Shown here: piece after piece, positions 48,052 through 56,199 of the stretch
How positions within the stretch are numbered: position 1 is the first letter of the stretch
Layout of the letters: the number at the start of each line of letters is the position of its first letter
Source of the DNA: Candidatus Schekmanbacteria bacterium
GTDB lineage: Bacteria > CSSED10-310 > JACPHN01
Assembly: GCA_016188575.1 (NCBI GenBank)
Contig: JACPHN010000268.1
Location: 1 to 64,000 of the forward strand
Length of the DNA stretch: 64,000 nucleotides
Reading direction: 5' to 3'
Notes under the pieces: model-generated
What the model saw: the letters and a program-made list of their open reading frames with translations, nothing else
Database searches by the model: none
Told to the model about the DNA's origin: nothing
Position numbers and translations under genes: made by a program

Positions 48052-50448
48052 ATGAACGAAGACCTTAGTTTATGTATGGATGAGCACAGAGAGGTTGTTT
48101 ATCTGCTTTTGCGTCGCTATTCGTCACTCGGACGACCCTTCCTGTTGCGATCTGAATTGTGGGACCAGTTTTCCGCGTTTTGTCAGGAAAACGATCTGGA
48201 GGCCCTGCTCGATTCCGCCCTTGCCGACACCATACGCAGCGTCCAGGAGGCGGCCGTGGCCGCCCCGTGGGTCTATTTTGCCAGTCGGCGACACGTGGCT
48301 CGCTGGCGGTACTTTCGCATCCATGCGGAATCGCCCCAGTTGGAAGCGATCTCGGCGTCGGAGTATCTGCGCTTCAAGGAGCAGCTCGTCACCGGCGGTG
48401 GGCCGGAACCGTGGGTGCTGGAATTCGACATTGGGCCCTTCAACCGCGAGTTTCCCAAGCTCCAGGAGGCGCGCTCCATCGGCCGCGGTGTCGAGTTCCT
48501 CAATCGCCACCTCTCCAGCCAGCTTTTTCAGGAACTGGGCAAGGGAGATCAGCTCCTGCTCGATTTCTTGCGTCTGCACCAATGCCAGGGCCAGCAACTC
48601 ATGCTCAGTGGCCGGATCAAGGAGCTGGCCGAGCTGCGGCGGTGTTTGCGCGAGGCGGATGACTATCTGGCGCGCAAACCTGGCGAGGCCGGTTGGGACC
48701 TCGTGGGGCCGGAGCTGCAGCGCCTGGGTTTGGAGCCGGGCTGGGGCCGAACCGCCGCGCGCATGCGCGATACCCTCGGCCTGCTGTCCGATATCCTCGA
48801 GGCACCCGAGCCGGGGACCCTGGGGCGCTTCTTGGGTCGGATACCGATGATCTTTAGCGTGGTCATCCTTTCGCCACACGGCTACTTTGGACAGGCCAAC
48901 GTCCTGGGGCTGCCGGACACGGGTGGACAGGTCGTCTACATTCTCGATCAGGTGCGCGCTCTGGAGCATGAGATGCGCACGCGGCTCCATGAACAAGGTC
49001 TGGGTATCGAACCGCGGATCCTGGTCGTGACCCGTCTGATCCCGGAGGCACCGCCGGGAAGCACCTGCAATCAACGTGTGGAGAGCATCGCGGGAACGCA
49101 GGGCGCGCTGATCTTGCGGATTCCGTTTCGTGGCCCTGGCGGGGAAGTAATTCCCCACTGGCTTTCGCGCTTCGATTTGTGGCCGTATCTGGAGCGGTAC
49201 AGCCGCGAAGTCGAAAGGGAGGTCGTCGCGGAGTTGCGCGGGCGCCCCGATCTCATCGTCGGTAACTATTCCGACGGCAATCTCGTGGCAACCTTGCTCG
49301 CACAGCGCCTGCACGTGACGCAGTGCAATATCGCTCACGCCTTGGAGAAGACCAAATACCTCATGTCGGACCTGTATTGGCGTGACAACGATCCGCAATA
49401 CCACTTCGGCTGCCAGTTCACCGCCGACCTCATTGCCATGAACGCCGCCGATTTCATCATTACGAGCACCTATCAAGAAATCGCAGGCCACCGTGACAGC
49501 ATGGGACAGTATGAGAGTTACGGTGTTTTCACTCTGCCCGGTCTGTATCGCGTCGTGAATGGCATGGATCCTTTCGAACCGAAGTTCAACATCGTCTCGC
49601 CCGGCGCGGACGCACAGGTCTATTTCCCATACACGGAGTCGGAGCGACGCCTGAGCAGGCTGCATGACGAAATCAGAGCGATCCTGTATCAGCCCGACCT
49701 CCCCGGCGCCCGCGGCGCCTTGCGAGACCCCGGCAAGCCCCTCCTGTTCACCATGGCTCGTCTCGACCGGATCAAGAACATCACGGGGCTGGTAGAGTGG
49801 TATGGCCGGAGCCGGCAGCTTCGCGACCGCGCCAACCTGTTGGTGGTCGCGGGCCACATCGATCCCGGAAGCTCGACGGATGCCGAAGAGCAACAGCAGA
49901 TCGCGCGCATGCACGAGCTTATGGATCAGTATCACCTCGACGCCGAGCTGCGCTGGCTCGGAGCGCGTCTGGAAAGGAATGTCACTGGCGAGCTATATCG
50001 ATACGTCGCCGATGGCCGCGGCGCTTTTGTGCAGCCGGCCTTGTTCGAGGCCTTTGGTCTGACCGTGGTCGAAGCGATGACCTCGGGGCTGCCGACGTTC
50101 GCAACGGTATACGGCGGCCCACTCGAGATCATCGAAGATGGGGTGTCGGGGTTTCATATCGATCCCAACCACGGCGATCGTGCGGCCCAGCGCATGGCGG
50201 AATTTCTTGATCGCTGCACCGTGGAACCCGATTATTGGGAGAGGATCTCGACGGGTGCGATGGAGCGGGTGGCGGCGCGTTACACCTGGAAGCTCTACGC
50301 GGAACGTATCATGACCTTGTCGCGCATCTACGGGTACTGGAAGTACGTGACTGATTTGGAGCGGGACGAGACGCGGCGTTACCTGGAGATGTTCTACGGC
50401 TTGCAGTTCCGGCCCCTGGCCGAAAAGATCAGGGAGGAGGCGCGATAA
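48052..50448 (+). CDS. Sucrose synthase
   Basis: A 798-residue GT4 enzyme of the usual sucrose synthase length. The N-terminal regulatory half (1-260) precedes [47 protein letters not shown] and [15 protein letters not shown]. Then come [33 protein letters not shown] and [18 protein letters not shown]. It interconverts sucrose plus a nucleoside diphosphate with NDP-glucose plus fructose. I chose the ATG one base after the preceding stop; ATGs at 48016 and 48034 are alternatives, none with a strong ribosome site. With the synthase and fructokinase genes it completes a reversible sucrose cycle. Confidence 0.95.
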   Translation: MNEDLSLCMDEHREVVYLLLRRYSSLGRPFLLRSELWDQFSAFCQENDLEALLDSALADTIRSVQEAAVAAPWVYFASRRHVARWRYFRIHAESPQLEAISASEYLRFKEQLVTGGGPEPWVLEFDIGPFNREFPKLQEARSIGRGVEFLNRHLSSQLFQELGKGDQLLLDFLRLHQCQGQQLMLSGRIKELAELRRCLREADDYLARKPGEAGWDLVGPELQRLGLEPGWGRTAARMRDTLGLLSDILEAPEPGTLGRFLGRIPMIFSVVILSPHGYFGQANVLGLPDTGGQVVYILDQVRALEHEMRTRLHEQGLGIEPRILVVTRLIPEAPPGSTCNQRVESIAGTQGALILRIPFRGPGGEVIPHWLSRFDLWPYLERYSREVEREVVAELRGRPDLIVGNYSDGNLVATLLAQRLHVTQCNIAHALEKTKYLMSDLYWRDNDPQYHFGCQFTADLIAMNAADFIITSTYQEIAGHRDSMGQYESYGVFTLPGLYRVVNGMDPFEPKFNIVSPGADAQVYFPYTESERRLSRLHDEIRAILYQPDLPGARGALRDPGKPLLFTMARLDRIKNITGLVEWYGRSRQLRDRANLLVVAGHIDPGSSTDAEEQQQIARMHELMDQYHLDAELRWLGARLERNVTGELYRYVADGRGAFVQPALFEAFGLTVVEAMTSGLPTFATVYGGPLEIIEDGVSGFHIDPNHGDRAAQRMAEFLDRCTVEPDYWERISTGAMERVAARYTWKLYAERIMTLSRIYGYWKYVTDLERDETRRYLEMFYGLQFRPLAEKIREEAR

Positions 50449-50572
50449 AGCGGCTGTGGGCTGAGCACCCGACTCCCGTGAGCACGCGGCGCGGGTTTCG
50501 AATCCGCCGCCAATGCGCTAAACTGCGGCATCTTGTCGGTGCGCGCGGAAAACCTCGAGGGGAGACGATAAC

Positions 50573-51370
50573 GTGTCGTATGCAACCGCTTTTGCTAACA
50601 AGGTCGCGCTCGTAACGGGCGCTTCCTCGGGAATCGGTCGCGAGCTGTCGCTGCGGTTGGGCCGGGCGGGCGCCCGCATCGGGCTCCTGGCGCGCAGCGC
50701 GGACAAGCTCGCGGCAGCTCGCGATGCCATCGACGGCGGCGAGAACGTGCTGCTCTTGCCCGCCGACGTCGCCGACGAGGCGGCCTGCCGGGACGCCGTG
50801 GACAGGCTTGCCGCGACCTTCGGCGGCATCGATCTGGTCATCAATAACGCCGGGCTCTCCATGTACGCACCGTTCGCGGAGACGGAGACCGCGGTCTTTC
50901 ATCGGCTCATGGACGTGAACTATTTCGGCTCGCTCTACATCGCGAAGCGCGCCTATCCCCATTTGTTGCGCAGCAAGGGCAGCATGGTGTTCGTGTCGAG
51001 TGTTGTCGGCAAGCGCGGTTTCCCGACGCGGAGCGGCTACTCTGCGGCGAAGTTCGCGGTCCACGGTCTGTTCGAATGCTTGCGAACGGAATGGGCGGCC
51101 ACCGGGATCCATGTGGGCATCGTCGCTCCCGGTTTCACCGACACCGGGATTCGCGCCGCGGCCCTATCCGCCGATGGCACCATCCGGGGTGAGGACAGCA
51201 AGATCCGGGGATCGGCCATGTCCGCCGCAGACGCCGCGGAGGCCATTCTCGAGGCCGCTGCCCGGCGCCGGCGGGAGGTAGTCTTGACGCCTGCCGGAAC
51301 TTTCATGGTGTGGCTGAACAAGCTGCTGCCGGGGCTGGCAGATCGGCTCGCCGCGCGCGCCATCGGCTGA
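50573..51370 (+). CDS. Short-chain dehydrogenase/reductase
   Basis: A 265-residue classical SDR: TGASSGIGRELS (about residue 15), INNAGLSMYAP, FVSSVVGKRG with the serine, and the catalytic YSAAK. It has a hydrophobic C-terminal stretch (FMVWLNKLLPGLADRL) that may tether it to a membrane, a feature of SDRs acting on lipids. The start is a GTG with GGGGAGA upstream. It begins a co-directional group of four genes (to 53632). Substrate unknown. Confidence 0.86.
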   Translation: MSYATAFANKVALVTGASSGIGRELSLRLGRAGARIGLLARSADKLAAARDAIDGGENVLLLPADVADEAACRDAVDRLAATFGGIDLVINNAGLSMYAPFAETETAVFHRLMDVNYFGSLYIAKRAYPHLLRSKGSMVFVSSVVGKRGFPTRSGYSAAKFAVHGLFECLRTEWAATGIHVGIVAPGFTDTGIRAAALSADGTIRGEDSKIRGSAMSAADAAEAILEAAARRRREVVLTPAGTFMVWLNKLLPGLADRLAARAIG

Positions 51371-51430
51371 CCGCCTGCCCAAGCAGCGCGGCTGCCTTGG
51401 GAACGTGGACGTAACCTGTTGGAGGGAACA

Positions 51431-52438
51431 ATGCGCGTTTTCATGACGGGTGGCACCGGGTTTCTCGGAAAAGCCGTGACGACTCGCCTCATCGCGGCCG
51501 GGCACGAGGTCACGCTGCTGTGCCTTCCCCGGGAATCGGTCGCCGCGCGCGCCGGGCTGCACCTCGTCACCGGAGACATCACGCGCCCGGACACGCTCGT
51601 GGGCCTGTTCGCCGACCACGACGCCGTGGTGCACCTCGCGGGGGCGGTTGGGTATGGGCAGAAAATGAGCGTCTGTCTGGCGGTGAATCGCGACGGCACC
51701 CGCAACGTCGCCGCCGCCGCCGTGGCCGCGGGGACCCGGCGCTTCATTCACCTGAGCTCGGTGTCAGTCTACGGCCGTGTGGCCGGCGTCCCGATTACGG
51801 AGAACGCGCCGCGCCTGCGCACGGGGGAACCCTACGGCGATACCAAGATCGACGCCGAGGAGGTGCTCGAGGACTTTGTCGCGCGGGGCGAGCTCGCGGT
51901 AACCATGCTGCGCCCGACGGTGATCTATGGGCCGGGCGACGAGAAGTTTCTCCCGAAGCTCGCGCAAAACCTGCTTTCGGGCAAGGCGCGGATCATCGGG
52001 GACGGCGACAACTCGGTGGACCTCATTCACGTCGACGACGTGGCGCTCATCGTCGAGCAGCTCCTGAGGCGCGAGGATACGATTGGCGCCGTATTCAATG
52101 TCACCAATCCGGACAACTGCACCTGGCGCGAGCTGCTGGCCGCGGTGGCGGACGAGCTCGGCGTGTCGCCGCCGCGTACCCGGCTTCCGTACGGCGCGGC
52201 GTTGATCGTCGCCGGCGCCCTGGAATGGATCGCCGCGATCCGCGGTAAGGAGCCGGCGCTCACGCGCTATGCCGTGCGCGTCATCGGGCGGCAGTACTAT
52301 TATGTGGTCGATCGCCTGCAGCGCGATCTCGGGTTCGTCCCTTGTGTCGAGGTGCGCGACGGCGTTCGGGAGTGCGTGCGCGAGCTTGCGGCGGCCGGCC
52401 GGTTGCAGCCCGGAACGCGAGCGCGCCGGGCTCGGTGA
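51431..52438 (+). CDS. NAD-dependent epimerase/dehydratase (extended SDR)
   Basis: A 335-residue extended SDR. GGTGFLGKAVTTRLI begins near residue 6, VVHLAGAVGYG lies near 64, and the catalytic pair is in PYGDTKIDAE. It continues with RPTVIYGPGDEKFLPKL, FIHLSSVSVYG, and IHVDDVALIVEQLL. The C-terminus resembles the 3-beta-hydroxysteroid dehydrogenase/isomerase branch more than UDP-sugar epimerases. It could therefore act on a sterol-like or hydroxy-lipid substrate. GGAGGG precedes the ATG. It is 60 bases downstream of the SDR gene. Confidence 0.83.
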   Translation: MRVFMTGGTGFLGKAVTTRLIAAGHEVTLLCLPRESVAARAGLHLVTGDITRPDTLVGLFADHDAVVHLAGAVGYGQKMSVCLAVNRDGTRNVAAAAVAAGTRRFIHLSSVSVYGRVAGVPITENAPRLRTGEPYGDTKIDAEEVLEDFVARGELAVTMLRPTVIYGPGDEKFLPKLAQNLLSGKARIIGDGDNSVDLIHVDDVALIVEQLLRREDTIGAVFNVTNPDNCTWRELLAAVADELGVSPPRTRLPYGAALIVAGALEWIAAIRGKEPALTRYAVRVIGRQYYYVVDRLQRDLGFVPCVEVRDGVRECVRELAAAGRLQPGTRARRAR

Positions 52439-52475
52439 GCACGCTCCAGCAGGAAAGCGAGCTACACAGAAAACC

Positions 52476-53342
52476 ATGAGACCACAAAAGAATACCGTGA
52501 CCAGGCAGTTCATGACCTGGTTTTTCAAGTACCCTCACAATCCCTATGTGTCGTGCTCGGTGTCGCTTGATTTCGGTTCGGCGCAGGCCTACTTGCGGTC
52601 GCTGAACGACGACGATGCTCGCCCTCGGGTCTCCATCCAGCACTTGCTGACCGCTGCAGTCGCGCGCGTGTACCGCGAGTTTCCCGCGGCCAACGCGACG
52701 ATCATCGGCTCGCGAATCTACCGGCACGAGCACGTGGGCGTGGCGATGCCGGTTAACATGCTCGAGACAGGCGGCTCCTTGGGCCTGGAGACGAGCCTGA
52801 TCTTCGTCGAACGGGTGGACTGTCTCAGCCTGCGGGGGCTGGCGCTGGCGACGCAGGAACGCGTGGCGTCGCTGCGCGATGGCGAGGGGAAAAGCAACGT
52901 GTGGCGCAACCTCGCACCCCTGGTGGGAAAGCTCCCCGACGCCGTGATCCACGCGACTCTGGATGCTTTTGAGGCGATCTGCACCATCCCGTTCGTCGGC
53001 GAAGCGGTGCACCGTTCACTGCCCATCACCGTGGCCGTGTCCAACCCGGGCGCGGCGTTTTCGATGCCGGCGGGTGGCGCCTTTCGAGCCGCCTCGTTTG
53101 CACCCCCCAATCGACTGTTCGCGGTCGGCTCGGTGCTCGGCGTGTCCGCGCTGCAGGATGAAGTGGTTCCGATCGCTGGCCGTCCCGAGGTGCGAACCAT
53201 GTTGCCGCTCATCTATGTTTTCGACCACCGGCTGTTCGACGGGGTGATGTGTGCCCGCATCCTCAATCGCCTGGGCACGGTGTTGCTCTCGCCGGAGGAC
53301 TGCTTCGGCCCCGCTGGTGACGATGGCGGAGCGGCGGCATGA
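52476..53342 (+). CDS. Stand-alone 2-oxoacid-dehydrogenase-type acyltransferase catalytic domain
   Basis: A 288-residue protein of the chloramphenicol acetyltransferase/E2 catalytic fold. The catalytic motif FDHRLFDGVM (HxxxDG) is near residue 251. There is no lipoyl domain and no peripheral-subunit-binding domain, so it is not a normal E2 subunit. Such free-standing domains transfer acyl groups from CoA or remain uncharacterised. The ribosome site is weak, so the start (MRPQKN) is less sure. It overlaps the following gene by ATGA, indicating tight coupling to the HTH/zinc-ribbon protein. Confidence 0.8.
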   Translation: MRPQKNTVTRQFMTWFFKYPHNPYVSCSVSLDFGSAQAYLRSLNDDDARPRVSIQHLLTAAVARVYREFPAANATIIGSRIYRHEHVGVAMPVNMLETGGSLGLETSLIFVERVDCLSLRGLALATQERVASLRDGEGKSNVWRNLAPLVGKLPDAVIHATLDAFEAICTIPFVGEAVHRSLPITVAVSNPGAAFSMPAGGAFRAASFAPPNRLFAVGSVLGVSALQDEVVPIAGRPEVRTMLPLIYVFDHRLFDGVMCARILNRLGTVLLSPEDCFGPAGDDGGAAA

Positions 53343-53632
53343 GTGACGAAGAGGAGCGGCGCACGCGACGCCAGGAGCTTACGGACTACCTCCGCCACGG
53401 CCCGACGCCGCTGCGCGAGCTGGCGGCGGCCATCAAGGCCGGACTGCGGGAAACCGTCGAGGAGTTGGAGCACGTCGCTCGTAGCCTCCGCCCGGAACGG
53501 ATCAACATCCAGGCGGCAAGCTGCCAGACCTGCGACTTTGTGTTTCGCGAACGGCGCCGCTTCACTACCCCGAGCCGGTGTCCGCTCTGCAAATCCCAGC
53601 GCATCAACGAACCACTATTCTGGCTGGAGTAG
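53339..53632 (+). CDS. HTH/zinc-ribbon protein (COG3357-like)
   Basis: A 97-residue protein. The N-terminal part (RQELTDYLRHGPTPLRELAA) looks like a winged helix. The C-terminal zinc ribbon has CQTC at about 62 and CPLC at about 82, and the end NEPLFWLE is typical of this small family. It may be a transcription regulator or an adaptor for the acyltransferase it overlaps by four bases. It ends the co-directional group and is followed by a hairpin. Confidence 0.83.
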   Translation: MSDEEERRTRRQELTDYLRHGPTPLRELAAAIKAGLRETVEELEHVARSLRPERINIQAASCQTCDFVFRERRRFTTPSRCPLCKSQRINEPLFWLE

Positions 53633-53673
53633 ACCCGCAGGTACTCGCGTGCCGGCCCCCGTGCACCGCGGGT
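53633..53673. terminator. Hairpin between convergent genes
   Basis: ACCCGC-a-GGT from 53633 pairs with ACC-GCGGGT ending at 53673, a nine-pair stem with one bulge, enclosing further GC-rich pairing. It is followed by ATCTTCTCCT on the plus strand. It lies between the HTH/zinc-ribbon stop and the GspE-like stop. Confidence 0.5.
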
Positions 53674-53682
53674 ATCTTCTCC

Positions 53683-55329
53683 TCACAGCACGCGCCCGAT
53701 CTCGGCCAGCGACGTCGTGCCGCTGGCAATCTTCGCCAGGCCGTCCTCGAGCAGCGTCAGCATCCCCTGTGCCCGTGCAGTTTCGTGAAGCTGCGAGGTT
53801 GTCACCTTGGAGATGATCTGATCGCGAAACGAATCGTCCACGGTGAGCACCTCGAAAAGCGCCGTCCTGCCGCGATAGCCGATGCCGCCGCACTGGTGGC
53901 AACCCACCGGGCCGAGAAATCGCATGGGGCTGTCGGCGGGAATCCCCAACTGGCGCAACAGAGAGAGCGGCGGAATCTCCTCCGCCTTGCAAGCGCTGCA
54001 CAGGACGCGCACGAGCCGCTGGGAGACAATTGCCAGCACCGACGAGGCGAGCAGGAAAGGCTCGATCCCCATCTGCAGCAGGCGGGTGATGACTCCCGCG
54101 GCACTGTCGGCGTGAATGCTCGTGTAGAGCAAGTGTCCGGTCAGACCGGCCTGGGTGGCGATTTGCGCCGTCTCCAGGTCGCGAATCTCGCCAACCATGA
54201 TGACATCGGGATCCTGGCGCAGGATCGTGCGCAGCCCGCGAGCAAACGTCAGCCCTTTTGCGACGTTTACTTGCGTCTGGTTGAAGATGCCGAGATCCAT
54301 CTCGATTGGATCCTCGATGGTCACGATGTTGACCGTCTTGTTGCGGACCTCCCAGGTCCGGCGCATGGCGGCGTAGATTGTGGTCGTCTTGCCGCTGCCG
54401 GTAGGACCCGTGAGGATAATCATGCCTTGGGGCCGGCGCACCAGTTGCTCGGCCGCGGCCAACGCCGGACCGTTCATGCCGAGCTCGGGCAGGGCGAGAA
54501 CCCGGTCGGCAGTGGCCTCGAACAGTCTGAGCACACCTTTTTCGCCGTGCAGCGTGGGCAGCAAGGAGACGCGGACGTCGTATTCCTTGGCGCCGACCGC
54601 AGCGGACATACGCCCGTCTTGCGGGACGTCGCGCTGGTAGACGGTGAGGTGGGAAAGCACCTTGATGCGGCTGATGAGCCTGCCATAGAGCTCGTCGGGG
54701 ATCCGGCAAACGTCGTGTAGCAGGCCATCGACGCGGAACTTCAGAGTGTGGGCGTTTTCACCGGGCTCGAAGTGGATGTCGCGGGCGGCCGCCTTGTCCC
54801 CTGACGCAAAGACCCGGTCGAGGATGGGCGAGACCTCGACCTCGGCGTCCTTGGCCTCGGCCGCGGCCCGGCGCAGCAGTGGCCTGAGGTTGGTCGCCGC
54901 TTCCTGTGGAGACATGCGGAGAACGGCGCCCGGCAGGTCGCGCGCGGCAGCGGGTGCGGTCCCTCGCGAAGGGCGGCTCGAGGCAACCGTCTGGTCGGCG
55001 GCCAGCGCCGTGGGATCGTTTTCCATGCCGTGCTCGGCAGCGGCAAGCGCCGCGGCTCTCTTCTGCCGCAACTGGCGTTGCTCCTCCGAAACCGTCCGGC
55101 GCGCGCGAAAATCGCTCGCATAGGCCGTTCCGACCTTCGCTCCGATGACGAGGAGCAGGAGAAGCGACAGCACGGCGATCACGACCGGGCGGCGCAGCAG
55201 GCTCCAGACGACGTCGAGTGCCTCGGGCAGCAGATCCGGCGCGACGGCGGCCAGGAATGAGAGTGTAAACGATCCGACGATCGCGACGAGAACAGCGGTA
55301 TTGATCGACGTGGCGGTATCTCTGCCCAT
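53683..55329 (-). CDS. GspE/PilB-family ATPase with an N-terminal membrane anchor
   Basis: A 548-residue type II secretion/type IV pilus-type ATPase. Walker A is GPTGSGKTTTIY (about 307-318), the Asp box is TIEDPIE, Walker B is DPDVIMVGEIRD and the His box is TGHLLYTSIHAD. The zinc-binding cysteines are CSACK and CHQCGG. Unusually, the N-terminus has two hydrophobic helices (about 10-32 and 48-66) in place of the usual soluble N1 domain. No other secretion or pilus genes are in the window. I chose ATG at 55329; a good promoter lies about 100 bases upstream and excludes the longer frame. Confidence 0.88.
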   Translation of the reverse strand: MGRDTATSINTAVLVAIVGSFTLSFLAAVAPDLLPEALDVVWSLLRRPVVIAVLSLLLLLVIGAKVGTAYASDFRARRTVSEEQRQLRQKRAAALAAAEHGMENDPTALAADQTVASSRPSRGTAPAAARDLPGAVLRMSPQEAATNLRPLLRRAAAEAKDAEVEVSPILDRVFASGDKAAARDIHFEPGENAHTLKFRVDGLLHDVCRIPDELYGRLISRIKVLSHLTVYQRDVPQDGRMSAAVGAKEYDVRVSLLPTLHGEKGVLRLFEATADRVLALPELGMNGPALAAAEQLVRRPQGMIILTGPTGSGKTTTIYAAMRRTWEVRNKTVNIVTIEDPIEMDLGIFNQTQVNVAKGLTFARGLRTILRQDPDVIMVGEIRDLETAQIATQAGLTGHLLYTSIHADSAAGVITRLLQMGIEPFLLASSVLAIVSQRLVRVLCSACKAEEIPPLSLLRQLGIPADSPMRFLGPVGCHQCGGIGYRGRTALFEVLTVDDSFRDQIISKVTTSQLHETARAQGMLTLLEDGLAKIASGTTSLAEIGRVL

Positions 55330-55431
55330 GCTCTTTGCGAAACCCGTGGGCTCCTCTCTATGCTTGCGTGTACCTGGTGGTCCGCTTCTGGCTCGGCACC
55401 GGGAAGGATCGCCGGCAAGGAGTCGCCAGCG

Positions 55432-55461
55432 ATCATACCAATCGTGCGCACGCAGGGTCAA
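55432..55461 (-). promoter_or_regulatory. Sigma-70 promoter of the GspE-like gene
   Basis: On the minus strand TTGACC (55461-55456), an 18-base spacer and TATGAT (55437-55432), with the extended element TGG directly before the -10. The start would be near 55425. Confidence 0.6.
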
Positions 55462-55580
55462 GATCAACCTCGGACTCGGAACGACACCAAAGTCGCGCCG
55501 CGGTTGCCCCGGGCTTTGGCCCTGGGGCGGACGCGGCTCTTCTCTTGCACTGGATGACCGCGCACGGTATAGTTGGGCCG

Positions 55581-55985
55581 ATGCGCTTCGATCTCGAGTA
55601 CAAGTCCAACCTGAATGTCGTTTTCTCCTGCAAGTACCATGTCGTGTGGTGCCCGAAGTACCGTCGCAGTGTCCTCGTAGGCGGAGTTGATAGCAGGCTG
55701 AAGGAAATTATCTCCGAGGTTATCCAGGAGTGCCGCGCCGAGCTTTTCGAGCTCGAGGTCATGGCCGATCACGTCCAACTTCTTGTCGAGGTCGATCCTC
55801 AGTTCGGCATCCATACCCTCGTCAAGCGCATCAAAGGGAGATCCTCGCGGTTGCTTCGTCAAGAATTCCCATGGTTGCGCAGCCGCCTGCCCAGCCTCTG
55901 GACCCATAGCTATTTCGTCTCGACCGTCGGCGGCGCTCCGCTCGCCGTGATCAAGCAGTACGTCGAGAACCAGAAAAACGTCTGA
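55581..55985 (+). CDS. tnpA: IS200/IS605 TnpA transposase with a changed active site
   Basis: A 134-residue Y1-family single-strand transposase. CKYHVVWCPKYRR near residue 17 is the family signature and the catalytic tyrosine is Y127 in IKQYVENQ. The HUH motif should read H-x-H. Here it is MADHVQLLVEV, with H64 kept but residue 66 changed to glutamine (codon CAA). That histidine binds the metal, so the enzyme is probably inactive. Otherwise length and sequence are normal. The ATG follows the left-end hairpin by about 50 bases. A tnpB remnant starts three bases after its stop. Confidence 0.9.
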   Translation: MRFDLEYKSNLNVVFSCKYHVVWCPKYRRSVLVGGVDSRLKEIISEVIQECRAELFELEVMADHVQLLVEVDPQFGIHTLVKRIKGRSSRLLRQEFPWLRSRLPSLWTHSYFVSTVGGAPLAVIKQYVENQKNV

Positions 55986-55988
55986 TTC

Positions 55989-56182
55989 ATGGCAAACAGC
56001 CGCGGCCCCAGCTTTATCCTCCAGCTCGACCTCGCGACCACCGCAAGAGCCGGAGAAGAGCTGTACAAGCGCGTCGAGCAAGCTGCACGCAACCCTGCAA
56101 CGCCTGTCTCGGCGAAGCCTTGCGCCGTCTTGGGTTGCGCGATCAGTCGCGCGACTTTCCGTTTAGAACCCCCCGGCTTTGA
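55989..56182 (+). pseudogene. tnpB: tnpB remnant, frameshifted and truncated
   Basis: The frame opens with an ATG and encodes the typical TnpB beginning (FILQLDLATT, then ELYKRVEQAARN). Near 56098 the conserved continuation NACLGEALRRLGLRDQ is found in another frame, starting at 56099, so a one-base loss or two-base gain has occurred. The shifted frame stops at 56180-56182, at the right-end hairpin. About 45 of roughly 400 codons remain; the RuvC-like nuclease part is gone. Confidence 0.82.
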
Positions 56183-56199
56183 CCGCGGGGAGGCTCAGC

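Larger units (their letters stand above)
55506..56190 (+). mobile_element. Decayed IS200/IS605-type element
   Basis: The element spans about 0.7 kb. The left hairpin is GCCCCGGGC-TTTG-GCCCTGGGGC (55506-55528, one bulge) and the right hairpin is CCCCGG-CTTTGA-CCGCGGGG (56171-56190). Between them are a Y1 transposase gene and the remains of tnpB. Full elements of this layout are nearly 2 kb, so about 1 kb is missing. There are no inverted termini or target duplications, as expected for this family. It sits between the GspE-like gene and a TPR gene. Confidence 0.8.

Noticed and set aside
50485-50520. A tRNA-like T-arm (GGGTTTCGAATCC) downstream of the sucrose synthase gene.
   Set aside because: The preceding 60 bases give no D-arm, anticodon arm or matching acceptor stem, so there is no full tRNA; it is at most a chance match or an old fragment.
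55581-56190. A working TnpB RNA-guided nuclease system.
   Set aside because: TnpB is frameshifted and reduced to about 45 codons, and TnpA has lost a metal-binding histidine.
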